Origin: Eonycteris spelaea
Lineage: Eukaryota > Chordata > Mammalia > Chiroptera > Pteropodidae
Direction: 5' to 3'
Assembly: GCA_003508835.1 (NCBI GenBank)
Contig: PUFA01000162.1
Location: 1,612,001-1,676,000, forward strand
DNA: 64,000 bases
The translations under genes and the position numbers were made by a program. This document shows positions 21,798 through 33,450 of the stretch, piece by piece. The stretch's first letter is position 1, and every line of letters starts with the position of its first letter. The notes beneath the pieces were generated by a model. The model worked only from the letters and a program-made list of their open reading frames with translations. It was not told the DNA's origin and searched no databases.

Positions 21798-23440
21798 TAT
21801 ATATTTTTGTCAGTAGTAAACTATTTTGGCACCAATGCTTTTAATGACACGTATATTTTAATTTCTATTTAAAGTTTTTATATTTATATTTAATCATACG
21901 ATGTAAAGTTATATATTAAAGCTCTTTCTTTGTATTGGCACTCATTGAACTACCTTTTCATTTTAAGTGCTATAATAGAATTCTTGTTCGCAGGCATTAC
22001 TTTTGTTGAAGGTCACAAACAAAGCTGGAGTGACCATCACTGGACATATATCTTGACATACTTTTCCACACATGTCCTTAGGGAAAATATACCGAATTGC
22101 TAGAATTAGAATATATGTGGGTCATTAATTTTGACAGAAGAATTTGAGAATATAATAAAAGGGAAAAGAAAAGAAATGCTTGGCACTAAAGAAAGGACAT
22201 TCTTTAAAAACATTGAAGATAGAGGTAAGCATTAATTTATGGCTTAGTATGCCATACTATGTATGATTCACTGTTGAGGATGACTTCTTATCTGCTCTTT
22301 CACTGTGATACCAAGAGAGAGATCAGTTTATTGACGAAGAAAGCAGCAGGAGAATCTTGAGTAATGTGACCCAGGTCGCAGGTCTGGGATTCCACTGCCT
22401 TATGCTGCTTACATCAGGGGTGGTGGGGACCCCTTACTGTTAAATCCTCTGCATCTCATTCCTCGAACATGGTCAGCAAAATAGTGGATCTTTAAATATT
22501 CTTAGATCGTTTAGCTCTTTAAATGTTTGCTGTGCTCTTACGTGCATTCTTAAAAATTCTTGCAGAATGGCTATAGTTTTAAATAGAGCACTGCTGTTGC
22601 ACAGCACCCTCGGGGGACCCACGCATTGCCTAAAGCCTGAGGCGGCCAGTGTCTCTGGCTGAGTTGCTAGGGCCGATGGGAGTAGGGCGAGTTCACCTCC
22701 TCTGCTAGTCATCCCAGATGGGATCTACTGTGGAAGACTGAGCGGGCCTCATCCTGTCTCAGGCCAAGCAGGGACTTACCTTGACCAGGAGAGCAAGCCC
22801 CTGGTCTGGAACCCCTGTGAGAACAAGAGTTTTCATGGCAGTTACCACTCTGGGGTGTTAGTGCACTGGGATTTGAAGCTCCTGAGGATGACATGAGGTC
22901 ATTTAGGGCTGCTTCTCTGAAAGGGTTTCTAAGCACCAAGCACACATTGCTGGCTTGGTCTGGCCTGGCAGGTCCGGTGGTGGTGGTAAGTGGTATTATT
23001 ATACCAGGCTGTTGGCTGTTAGCTGGCTAATTTGGGCAAGGGGAGAGCTGGCTGGTTTCCACAGTAAATTGACTTGCGTGCAGGTGATAGGATTTGCCAC
23101 AGGGATCATAAAAGTGCCCTTCAGGGTGTAGGGGTACATCCAAATGTTCAGGCCTCATTTTACTCGCTTTCGTAGAAGTAAGTGTCATTATGCATGCAAA
23201 ATTGTGTTATCGCTGCTTCAGAATGAGCAGTGTTTGATAAAGGAGTGTCAGAGCTGCCTGCTTTCTAGCCCGTTCAGCTCGGCTCTGGCTGGCCTGGGCC
23301 CAAGGCCTCTGTGTTCCTGGGCTTTTCTCTTAAAGAAGAGCTACATGGGAGCACAGAGACAAGGCTCTGCTTGTGTGAATTCAGACCAGTGGCAGCTGCA
23401 AGAAAGGAGAGTGATAAAGTCCTTTTGCTCAACTTTAAAA
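21798..23440. other. Non-coding, nothing recognised
   Basis: Short ORFs on both strands (22473-22712, 22709-22945) are not splice-flanked. A (GGT)n-like patch is at about 22976-22988. GC content rises moderately after 22.6 kb but no CpG island is present. Confidence 0.4.
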
Positions 23441-23441
23441 G

Positions 23442-23668
23442 CAGGGGACCTCAGTCCCTGGGCAGTGGACCAGTACCGGTCATGGCCTGTTAGGAACCGG
23501 TCCGCAGAGCAGGAGGTGAGCGGCAGGCAAGCAGAGCCAGTGGAGCTCCATCTGTATTTGCGCCGCTCCCCAGCCCTAGCATCACGGCCTCAGCTCCACC
23601 TCAGATCATCAGGCATTAGATTCTCATAGGAGCACCGGTCCCTGGTGCCAAAAAGTTGGGGAACGCTG
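23442..23668 (+). mobile_element. hAT-type non-autonomous DNA transposon (MITE)
   Basis: Contains 'gtggaccagtaccggtcatggcctgttaggaaccggtccgcagagcaggaggtgagcggcaggcaagcagag' and 'catcaggcattagattctcataggagcaccggtccctggtgcc', a well known mammalian hAT-derived interspersed repeat. It starts CAGGGGACC and ends TTGGGGAACGCTG, a degenerate inverted pair. No clear 8-bp duplication was found. The 161-codon ORF at 23144-23629 runs into it and is not a gene. Confidence 0.75.
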
Positions 23669-23804
23669 AAAGGTACTTTAGGATTTTTATGACATTGTGG
23701 TTTTCCCTGGGAAAGGTTGACTTGTGGCATTTATACTGAGGGCTTGGGGGATCCTCTGTGAGGGGAGATGCTATCCGTCAAAAGGATGGTCTGACAGGGA
23801 CGGA

Positions 23805-23880
23805 GCTGTTGTCTGAATCTAGCTACCAACAAGCTGTGTGATCTTGTGTCAGTTTTTCCCCTCTCTGGGCCTTGAAGCCG
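23805..23880 (+). repeat. MIR core fragment
   Basis: 'gctaccaacaagctgtgtgatcttgtgtcagtttttcccctctctgggcctt' matches the MIR core. Confidence 0.65.
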
Positions 23881-24019
23881 GGGAGCTTAGACAGGAGCAG
23901 CTGAGTGATTTGCACTCGGTACCAGCGCTTTGGGTACCGGTGCATTTGGTACTGAACACTGGCTCCTAACTGACATGTTTTGCAGTTTTGAAATCCAGTA
24001 GAGCTGCTTCTGATTCCTG

Positions 24020-24205
24020 GGTCACAGCACTTATTGGGTCTGTGAGCGTAAGCAAGAGACTTCATCTCCTTTGCCTCCTTGATCAGATGGGAATCAAGTC
24101 AGTTGGATCATGGTGTGATTGTAAAGATTCAGTTCAGTTAAATGAGGTAATGTGTGAGTAAAGCACTTAGAGTATCTGGCACCTCGTAAGGGTACAGCTC
24201 GGGGG
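24020..24205 (+). repeat. MIR SINE relic
   Basis: 'gcaagagacttcatctcctttgcctcc', 'gattgtaaagattcagttcagttaaatgaggtaatgtg' and 'aagcacttagagtatctggcac' in MIR order. Confidence 0.75.
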
Positions 24206-24669
24206 CTCCCATTAACATGGAAACTGAGGGCCTTGCAGCACTGCTTTTACTTCCTGTCACAGAGCGAGTGGCTTTAGTTTTTTAAAAATTCTGGCAGCTG
24301 TGGACCATCAGAAAGTCCGTTCCCCCACTGCTTTTTTCTTCACATCACGTTAATTTGCTCCTAGAGGATTGTCGTACCTGGCCTGTGGGGTCTCTGGAGT
24401 GGGCAGCTCTGCTTATTTGGCTGCTCTTTTAAAAGGTGATTCTATAACGTGAAATGAAACTGAAGACAAATGTGGTCTAGATGGCTCAACTTGGGATGTC
24501 TCAATTTGGAACTTCATTATTTCAACATAGCTTTTTCATACTTCCTAACATTTGTTATTAGAAAAGAAATTTGTGAGGTGTATATAATACAGTGAAAAAA
24601 ATGCAACTATATTTTCTCCTTGAGAGAGAAAACAGGGAAGTATGAGAAGGCTCAGTTTCTTTCCAAATA
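24206..24669. other. Non-coding, nothing recognised
   Basis: No repeat, exon or RNA gene recognised. Confidence 0.4.
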
Positions 24670-25330
24670 TATATCGAACTCTGCTATTTTAAGGCACTAG
24701 AGATGCAAAAATAAGTACAGTTGACGTGCCTGTCACTGCAGGAGATTAGTTTTCGGGCAGGGCAGACATCAAATGCGGAATAACATTGATTTAATTTTAG
24801 TTGTGATAGTGCTAGAAGCACGGCGTGTAATAAGTGTGTAATGTATGGTCCCATGTGATGGGGAGATCAGGAAAGTCACCTAGCGGTGACTTTGAGCTTG
24901 AGGTGTGTTGGATGAGAGGGAGAGCGCATGCCAGGGGAGATGGGGAAGGCAGCTCTCCAGGCAGAAGGAACACACAAGCAGAGGTCCCTGGGTAGAAAGG
25001 AACTGGGCCCATCAAAGGAGCTGAAAGAAGGACAAGGTACCTTTGAGTCTAGCAGCTCTGGGGACAGAGGGGTGTGAGTAATCCAGCGAAGTAGGCAAGG
25101 GCTGGTGGCTTGGACATGGAAGATCCAGATTTTACTCCAAAGAGCAGTGGAAGGCATCGAGCTGTTTAGAGAAGGGACTGTGGCATTACATACGTGATTT
25201 TAAAGGGTCACTGTGGCTTCTTAGTGGAAGATGGCTTTGGGGCAAGGGAAGCGTAAAAGATATGGGGAGACCAGTTTGGAGCTGCTGCAGTCATTCCAGG
25301 TTCGTCGGTGGCAAGGCCTTATACTGCTCA
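24670..25330 (-). repeat. Long L2-type LINE relic
   Basis: An unusually complete antisense L2 series: 'ggcactagagatgcaaaaataagtaca', 'caggcagaaggaacacacaagcagaggtccctggg', 'ggcttggacatggaagatccagattttactccaaagagcagtggaaggca', 'aaagggtcactgtggcttctt' and 'ggagctgctgcagtcattccagg'. ORFs on both strands within 24812-25157 are chance. Confidence 0.7.
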
Positions 25331-25720
25331 GGTGGGGATCGGAGATGGATATTTAGGAGGTGCAGTCTACAGGACACCTAGGTAACGGGACAGGGATGGT
25401 GAGGGAAAGTAAGGATCCCAGCTCAGTTCCAGTCCTGAGCAACTGGAAGGGTGGTACCATCTGGGCTGATAGAAATCTTTGGTTGGACGAGGGGAGCGGT
25501 TCTGATTTGGTTGGGGATGGGAAATGTCTGCTAGGCACTCTTCTTCCTCTCAGGGGATACTGCGTGGCTTGCTCCCCATCTCCCCCAGGCCTCTGTGAGA
25601 TGGCCCTTTGTCAGGAGACTTTGGGTTCACCTTGGTGAGATCATCCCTGCCCCTCGCCGCTCTCATTTTTCTCTGCAGCACCAATCACCGCCTGACAAAC
25701 TGCTTTTCATATTTGTTTAG
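25331..25720. other. Non-coding, nothing recognised
   Basis: Overlapping ORFs on both strands (25353-25538 minus, 25360-25638 plus) cover this stretch but neither is splice-flanked or recognisable. Confidence 0.4.
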
Positions 25721-25748
25721 TGTGTGTGTGTATATATATATATATTTT
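25721..25748. repeat. (TG)n(TA)n microsatellite
   Basis: Alternating TG then TA dinucleotides, directly before an L2 3' end. Confidence 0.9.
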
Positions 25749-25754
25749 TAAAGG

Positions 25755-25870
25755 GAGTGTGAACTCCTTGAAGGCAGGGTTTTGTCCATTTTATTATCTG
25801 TTGTATCCGCAGCATCTAAAATAGTGCTGGTCACAGAGGCCCTCAGTAAATACTCGTTGAATGAATCATG
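25755..25870 (+). repeat. L2 3' end
   Basis: 'gtgaactccttgaaggcagggttttgtcc', 'tgttgtatccgcagcatctaaaatagtgctgg' and 'cagtaaatactcgttgaatgaat' is the classical sense L2 terminus. Confidence 0.85.
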
Positions 25871-26505
25871 AGTTTGATTTCAGTTCTTTTTTTTTTTTGT
25901 ATCCTTTTGAAACTTGACTGCCTTTTAATTAACCTGAGGCTAGAAGAAGTGGAGGCGTAAGGGTACTACTGTTCATTTGACATAGCAAGTCTTTTAAACA
26001 AAAGTTGAGGCAAGATAAGTGGAAAAGTTTGATTTTCTTTTTTCTTTTTTCTTTTTTCTTTTTTAAATTTGGTGTTAGACAAGATAGAAGAGAGCAGCTA
26101 CAAAAAATGTTTGAATATCACATCTTTTTTGTTCTTTTTGAATTGGTATAAAAACCTAGACTTCCATCCTTTATATTGTTCAGATTTGGGGCTAAATTAT
26201 AGCACATCGTAATTCCTCTAAGCTACTGTTTTTTCTGGGAAGGGGCCATTGATGTTTGATTGCATCTGTTTTACTTTCTGGGGAGAGGTATGGAGGCTAA
26301 GATCAAAACCAACTCAAAGCAGATAATTTGAGGGTAGCACTGGATAAAAACCTTTGTTGGATCTCTGGGTCTCTGCATAGCTAGTAATTTGAAAGGACTA
26401 ATAATTCAGAAATGTGTTCTCAAATCTCACCAATTTTTGAGACTAAATCTACTGCTGTAACTTGCAAAAGTAAATAGAATCAATTCTTGTGAAAGAGGAG
26501 GCTGT
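25871..26505. other. Non-coding with T-rich simple repeats
   Basis: T10 run at about 25887-25897 and a (TTTTTTC)n tract at 26036-26064. Nothing else recognised. Confidence 0.6.
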
Positions 26506-26640
26506 ATATACAATGGTTATGAGTATAGCTGTTGGGATCACACCTCTGTTTGAATCACCTGTCACTAGTTGTGTAACCTTGCACAAGTTACTTAACCTTT
26601 TTCTTTAAATAGCTGTTACCAAAATTGTATTATTACTTGA
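26506..26640 (+). repeat. MIR SINE fragment
   Basis: 'atagctgttgggatcacacctctgtttgaatcacctgtcactagttgtgtaaccttgcacaagttacttaaccttt' matches the MIR 5' half. Confidence 0.8.
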
Positions 26641-26773
26641 GAGGTAGGAGAAGACAAATATACGTTATTGTTAACATTTAAGAGCCAACCTAATTGATGC
26701 TATTACTAAGTTGGACTTAGAGGTAGAAGTATCTTAAAGAGAACTAAGTATTAGGGAGTATAATTTGCCTAAT

Positions 26774-26942
26774 CCAGTGTTCCCAGACTTGCCTGAGCAT
26801 AAGACTATCCTCGAGGTGCTTGTTTAAAATGTAGATTCTCAGGCACCACCCAGAGTTGCTGAATCCAATCTCCAGAGGCCGAGCCTGGGAATCTTCTAGG
26901 TAGTTAGGTGACGACACACCCTGGGTTTTGTGAGCCTGTTTT
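26774..26942 (+). mobile_element. MER5A-like hAT-Charlie MITE
   Basis: 'cagtgttcccagacttgcctgagcataagac', 'ggtgcttgtttaaaatgtagattctcaggcaccacccagagttgctga' and 'gagcctgggaatcttctaggtag' match the MER5A consensus order. Confidence 0.8.
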
Positions 26943-29900
26943 TGGTTTCAGACATTCTGTGCAGTGGCTTTGAGATCTGTGTTTATACTTGTCATATTAT
27001 GTCTCAATTTTCAGACAGGAAAATATGGTCACTGTTTCTGTAGGTCATCTTATTCCAAACCTTCTCTCCAATCGAAGCAGAATATAACATGCTTCTAGTT
27101 TCCTAGAAACATGAGGTGACATGTACTGCAAACAGCATGGAGTCGGTGTAATTTACTCAGCTTTCTTGGCCTTTTTCCCTTTTCTTTACAAAACCTTGAT
27201 CTTGTAACTCGCTCTGGGAAATATATGCAGTGACATGATCAACATGTCTTGACAACCCTTTGTCTTCCAGAGTGTCTGAGGCCTCCGTCAGTCCAGGCTG
27301 TCAGAGAGTGCACTGACCGTGGAGGCAGTGTGTGCCTGCGCACGCGGTGGCGACCCCCAGGTTTTGTTTACTGGAGGCCAAGCCTGCAGAGCTGTTCTTT
27401 CCTGCTCTGAGAGCTCGGAACCAGGAAGGATTTTCACTTGACTGCACTTGGGACAGAGTGTTCTTAATCAGCTGTTCTGGAAAAACAGTATTGTGTTGTT
27501 TTCAACACCAGCCTGCAGGTTTATTTCCCCTCTTTGGCCAGGCTGTAACTACACATATTCCTGTCAGTGACAGAGGAAGATGAGCATTGAGAAGTTTTAC
27601 TCTGAGGGCTGTGCTTTCTGTAGACATTGCAGATGGAGTTCATACCTCTTAGAGGAATACAGGATTTTCATTTTCAGTGAGGTGGTATTCCCCATGCCAG
27701 GTGGGCTGCAGGTGGTTTTTCTCACATGATTCTGTGAAGATTTAAAGAATTCTCTCAGCCTTTTTTTTTTTCATATTGATCCTGGTTTTGTATTGATATT
27801 TACTCTACTTTATTTCGGATTGGTCTTAACGGTATCTTTCTGTTTGCATTATATGGGAGAAATTGATCTGTGCTAAGAATCTTATTTGGATGATAAGTTC
27901 ATTTCTGACCTATGACAAATCAATCCACTTTTAGAATTTTTAAAAACCTGAAACATTGATGTATGTTATAAATTTGAATTTTACTTTTAGTAAAAGCCTA
28001 TTTCCATATTTTTACTTCCTTAGAAAAGTCTTTCTACATCTACCTAAATATATATTAAAGGTAAGAATCTAGAGATTGAAAGGGTAGGTATTATTCTTTT
28101 TTTCCTTCTGCTAATATTTCATGTGACAAAATTTTGTATCTGTATAGCATTACATGGCGGATTCCTGAAATATATAGTGAATTTAAAGACAACTCATTAG
28201 GAAATGTGAAAATATGGGCAACTGTTTATTCATTGTGAGCATGCCTAAAGGACTAAACCTTCCAGACAGAAAAGGCCAGAGGTGGGGTTGGTGTGCAGGT
28301 GAGTTTGCCTTTCTTCTCTCAGGTGAAATAGAAGGAGGCTGGCTTTTAGTAGGGACTCTCCCTCTGCCCCTTGGGAACTCAGTTATGGGCCTAGGCCTGC
28401 ACTGCAGCTTTCTTTCCTGACTTCCTCTTGCTTGTTCTGGCTTTTCTTCTTTTTTCCTTTCCTCTTTTGTAAATCATCTTTGTGTGGGGAGGGACTGGAG
28501 GTGGAAATTCCAGAGTCATCTTTTACAGGCAGTAGAGGTGATTACCCAGATAAATGGTTCTTATCAGTCATAGCTGCAGATTAGCAGATTACTATCTTGT
28601 CAGGTGAGGGGACTCACTCTGTGGAGGAGGAAGTTTAGCCAGGAAAAATAGCCAGGAAAAATAACCAGGGACCTGGGTACTCAAGTCCTGTTGATAGGGA
28701 GGAGGCAAGGCCCATGCCAGGCATTTTTAAATTGCAAATATAGTACAGAATGAAGACACTGTCTCTGTGTACAAAGGAAGCCCTCTGTTCAAAGGAACAA
28801 AAAAAAACCCAACTCCCTTCTTCCCCCAGCAAAAAAACACATACAACAAAAATGGACAATAAGCAAGATGTACAACTTTAATTCTGTTAACTACTCACAC
28901 TTAAAATTGTAATTGTTTATGTAATTATATCTAATTATCTAAAAAGTCATCCTAGGATACTTTTATTAGGGTTTTAATGATACCATGTATTTTAACATCT
29001 CACCACATTGTCTAACCTTTTCGAAAGTGGGGCTCCTATCTTATACTTAAAAAAAAAAAACAAACTTCTGCAGCACTGAACGTAGGACAGAAGACCTTAT
29101 AAGGGCTCAGAGGTGACTTGTTGAATTGAGTTGAAGTGTGACTCAGTCAATGTATGTAGGTGGAATTTTGCACTACTTGCCTGTGGGCGTTCACATACTC
29201 ATGATGTTTATTTACAAGCTGTTTTAGTTCAAGAAATGCCTGCTAATTTTTCTGAGTCTGTGTGTGAATCATGTAGAATTATCTCTGCAGAGTTATTTTC
29301 TTAATTAACCCAGAGAGAGGGAAAAATCAAACATGTTTCATTAAGTGCTCTACTTAGAATAATTACAATATGTAACAAAGTACTTTTGTATGTAATACAA
29401 AATTTTGTATAAAATCATGTGTAAAATAGATAATTGTAAATAGTTGCCCTGGTAATTTTCAGATAATTTAGAACCCTGTTTTCATTTGTGTTACAATGAT
29501 GGAGTTTGTAGACTGGATTCCTTCCCTCTCTCCAGTTCTCAGCATTGAAGGAGAGTCCTGAGGGAGTTGCTGTAAATGGACGAGGGGGGAGGAGGTCCTC
29601 TAAGTAGGGTGAGGGGCTTGTGATTGGGGGCCACAACAGGGCACATTGTGGGAAGCGTAGGTGTTATTGCCGGAGCGTACATTGTAAGAGAGGGTGAAGA
29701 GAGACGAATGAGGCGAAGCTGGGGCACTCACTCACTTTTGGGTTTTAAGCAGGAAGTGGCAAGATTGATACAATCTCTGCTTTAGGAAGATTTCTTCTGC
29801 ACCTTTTTGGATATGGACTGAAAGTCATAGCAACAGTTGCAGATCTGATTGCTCCTCCCTCAGCCCTCCCTGTGCCTGTTTCTGCTTTATTTCCTCAGAA

Positions 29901-29955
29901 GCACTTGTCACCAGAGCACACCTTATTTGCTCTGTTGAGTTTCTTGCTCAGTATC
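26943..29955. other. Non-coding; CpG-richer patch at 27285-27360
   Basis: Mostly featureless. Around 27285-27360 CpGs cluster locally ('cctgcgcacgcggtggcgac'). A good donor-like CAG|GTGAGT at 28299 has no convincing matching acceptor. A short GCCAGGAAAAATA duplication lies at about 28637-28664. No exon could be supported. Confidence 0.4.
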
Positions 29956-30060
29956 TGCTTTCCTAATGTACACTCCCCAAGCAGGGATATGTTCATATCC
30001 CACTGTGGTGTCTAAGGTGCTCGGCAAGTATTTATTTACCAATCAAATGCATGAGTCATT
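29956..30060 (+). repeat. L2 3' end relic
   Basis: 'tgtacactccccaagcagggatatgttcatatcccactgtggtgtctaaggtgctcggcaagtatttatttacc' parallels the sense L2 terminus. Confidence 0.55.
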
Positions 30061-30124
30061 TTCTGCAATCAAAGCGTGTCATTGTTCTCCTTACAAATTT
30101 AATCATTGATTACAAAAGGAAAAA

Positions 30125-30490
30125 ATAGTACCAACTCAGTGCGGAACCTGGACAACACCTTAAACAAGGGATCAGAATCAGCATCACCAATAAATGACAG
30201 TGGGCCTCATGTGCCTCTGGATGTCAAACTTCATCAGGAATGTGGCATCTGAATCTTAATGATGAAGAAACACCAGAGAACCCCCTAATTGAAAGATATT
30301 CTCTAAAATAACTGGCCCGTATTCGTCAAAAATATTAATGGAATGAAGGACAAGCTGAAGAACTATTTCACTTTAAAGGAGACTAAAGAGACAGAAGAGT
30401 TCAAAGCAGTCTGTGATCCTGGGAAAAAAGAAAAAGGAAAATTGTTATCAAGGTCATTAAGACAATCGGTGAAACTAAAATATGCAGAGG
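30125..30490 (+). repeat. Old L1 (L1ME-type) 3' UTR fragment
   Basis: 'catcaggaatgtggcatctg', 'cttaatgatgaagaaacaccagagaaccccctaattgaaagatattctctaaaataactggcccgtattcg' and 'aggagactaaagagacagaagag' match the region that also lies upstream in the 6.3-7.3 kb copy's family. Confidence 0.65.
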
Positions 30491-32375
30491 GGGCAGGGTA
30501 AGAGTGCTTACATCTAATTTAGCTCTCAGGATAAACTGGCGGGATTCACAAGCCATGTATCTGGGTTAGTTCGAGCCATGAGCAGCAAGAAACCTGGAAT
30601 GGGATTTGAAAGACCTGGCTTCCAGCCCAGTTGCTGCTTCTAAGCCTGTGTGGCCATGGTTCCTTCTCAGAGGTTGGAGTTCTGAGATTCAGAGGCTCTG
30701 GTTGTTAAATAACTGAATCTGAACAGCGGACCTAGTCCCAAGAATGTGAATGCTAGGGTTTTCTGTGGCTGCCAGGGGAGGCAGGATTCAGATTTCAAAA
30801 ACAAATAGAGGAAAAAGTAAAGACCTCCTGACAAGGTTCTTTGTTTGTTGGCACTGACATTCTTACTTGATGGTTTCTTGTTGGTGGTCAAGTTACAGTG
30901 AAAACTCAGGGGGAGGTGGGGATAGATAGAAGTGCCAAGTACGCCAAACACACAGTTTTAGAGAGAATGGACAGTCTTTCTATTTTCTAGAGTGGTGAAG
31001 CTAATTTATTTTATACAGCATATTTTGTTATCAGTAGCATTTCAGCCCAATTCTTCTGCCTGGCCCCACTGATAACTGAGGCCCAGTGATGATAGACATT
31101 CATAATGTGACTATGAGCCTTCCTAGGGTGAGCCAAAGAGTTCTTGAAAAACAGCTGAGATCCCTCCATAAATCCTGAACCATCAACAAAAGATTTAAAC
31201 ATTTATATACCCATGTACTGTAACTATTGAAATTAGAAAGTAATTTTAAAGCATTTTAACATAACAATGGTTGAAACAGAGTTTCCTGGTTAAACCTGAA
31301 CTGGTAAATCTAAACAAATTCTATTATCAGGGCATCTCAATGTTTTGAACCACTTTTTGGGTTAGTTAGTGTGAGTTTATGTTAGCCAGTATGGAGAGAA
31401 GGAAACTGTCCAGAGACCTGGAGCCAGGAACATAATTAAGGTTTTAGAGTGTCATTTCACATGAATGTTTCTCAGTGAAGTATATAAATAATGTGTAGAA
31501 ATCGTAAGGCGTAATTTAAAATGCATTATAATTAATGGAACCTGAATCAGAATCTTCATGTAGAGATTAAAATAAATGTAAAGTGCTTAGAAATATGCAT
31601 TGTGCACACACATACATAAGGGTCTTTAAGTGTTTTGATGATGAATCAACACCTGTTTGATTTAACTCTTAATTTAAAATCCATTTTCCTTTATTCAATT
31701 AGCTTTAATGCGAAATATACATTCATCTTCTTTTGTGACTGCTTCAGGTTCCCAAGTATTTTATGGTTTATTGTAATTTATTAGTTAAATTATAGAAAGA
31801 GAACCAAGAGCAGTTATTTGATGGGAGTTTGGTTGAAATGGTTTCTAAGTCTTTCCTTAGTTTCTGTGAATTTAAATGAGAAGCCAGATAAAGATGAAGA
31901 GTAAAAGAGACCTAGACAGGCTTCAACAGATCAAGGTTCTTTTTTTTTTCTTTTTTTTTTTTTTTAGTGCAGTAGGTGAATTTAGCCTAAGCCATACTTT
32001 AAAACTTGTCTTTTATTAATTAACTGAGAGAACTGAGGAAAGCAATTTTGCTTCACATTGTGCTCTACCTTTTTGCTATGAAATATGCGACAAGTACAAT
32101 TACCCTTTTCAAACTGAAAAAGGTACAATTTTGTGCTATGTTACCACTGCTTAGTTTCTGACATTCTGACTACTCTGGTGAATATTTATGTTTATATATT
32201 TATATGTAAGAAAATGCTATCTTGGCTACAGCGACAACTTTGAGGTTTGAAGAGTATATGTATAAATTATATAGAAAAAGATTATCCAAATAAATTTGAA
32301 AAGAATATGTATATATAACATGCTAATATGAGATCTTTTTGTGAATTGTCTTTTAGTGGTATTCTGGTAATAATG
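30491..32375. other. Non-coding, nothing recognised
   Basis: A T-rich run at 31939-31965 is the only clear simple sequence. ORFs on the minus strand (30667-30951, 31011-31202) lack support. Confidence 0.4.
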
Positions 32376-32379
32376 AAAC

Positions 32380-32615
32380 CCTTCTCCTCATCATCTGTCA
32401 TTATAGTGCTAATCAGGTGCCAGGAACATGCTAAGTGCTTTATACAGTTTTGCAGTTTAATTCTCCCACAGCTTTAAGAAGTGGATATTTACAGCTCCAT
32501 TTCACTAATGAGGAAACAAGTTTAAAGACGGGGTAGGGCACTTTCTACCTGCCTCAGTAGTGCTGTTTCAGAAGTGGCGGTTTCAGATTTGAATACAAGA
32601 TGGTTTGTGTCCAAA
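32380..32615 (-). repeat. MIR SINE relic
   Basis: 'gtgccaggaacatgctaagtgctttatacag', 'tccatttcactaatgaggaaacaag' and 'aatacaagatggtttgtgtccaaagcttt' in antisense MIR order. Confidence 0.75.
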
Positions 32616-32784
32616 GCTTTTATATCTTAGCTGCTTTATTAAAATTACCTTTCAGAAGATGATTATTCAGCATATTACCGAGAATCAGGTTTGCTAGCAT
32701 TCTTCGTCAACTGCATGGGTGGGACAAAAGTTTAATTCAGTTAACCAGATTTAAAGTTAAAAAATAAAAAATAAAGGATTGCCA

Positions 32785-33450
32785 TTAAGATGTTATCAAC
32801 CCTGAAAATGACAAGTGTTGACAAGGATGTGGATAAATTGGAATCCTTGTGCACTGGTAGGAATGTAAAATGATGCAGTTGCTATGGAAAACATTATGGT
32901 GGTCCCTCAAAAAATTAAATATATAATTGCCACGTGAGTATCCAACAGAACAAAAACAGAAATTGAAGAGATATTCGTACACGCTTTCATAGCAGCATTT
33001 TTCACAAGAGCCGAGAGGTGAAAGCAATGCAATATTCATTGATGGATGAATGGATATATAAAATATACAAACGGGAATATTATTCAACTTCCAAAAGGAA
33101 AGAAATTCTGACAAATTGTGCAACATAGATGAACTTGAAGACATTACGCTAAGTGAGATATGCCAGTTCCAAAAGGACAAATGCTGTACGATTCCACTTA
33201 TGTCAGGTACCTAGAGTAGTCAGAATTAGAGACAGGAAACAGAATGGTGGTTTCCAGGAACTGGGGTGAGGGAGAACGGAGAGTTATGGTTCAGTGGGTG
33301 CAGATGGATGGTGGTGATGGTTGTACAACAATGTGAATGTTCTAGTGCCACTGAACTATACATATACTTACATGTGGGTAAGGTGTTAAGTTTTATGTTA
33401 AGTATTTTACCACAATAAAAAATAATTTTAAAAAAGGGGGGAAAAAAAAA
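32785..33450 (+). mobile_element. Old L1 (L1M) 3' end
   Basis: ORF2 C-terminal wording ('gaaaatgacaagtgttgacaaggatgtggataaattgg', 'gcactggtaggaatgtaaaatg', 'ggaatattattcaacttccaaaagg', 'gtgcaacatagatgaacttgaagacattacgctaagtgagat') then the 3' UTR ('gaatggtggtttccaggaactggggtgagg') and an A-rich tail. Antisense ORFs at 32785-33561 are shadows. Confidence 0.85.

Noticed and set aside
23144..23629. 161-codon plus-strand ORF
   Set aside because: Its second half is translated hAT transposon sequence, and no acceptor or donor frames it.
28214..28298. ORF start followed by a perfect CAG|GTGAGT donor
   Set aside because: No promoter features, acceptor or downstream exon of matching phase could be found.
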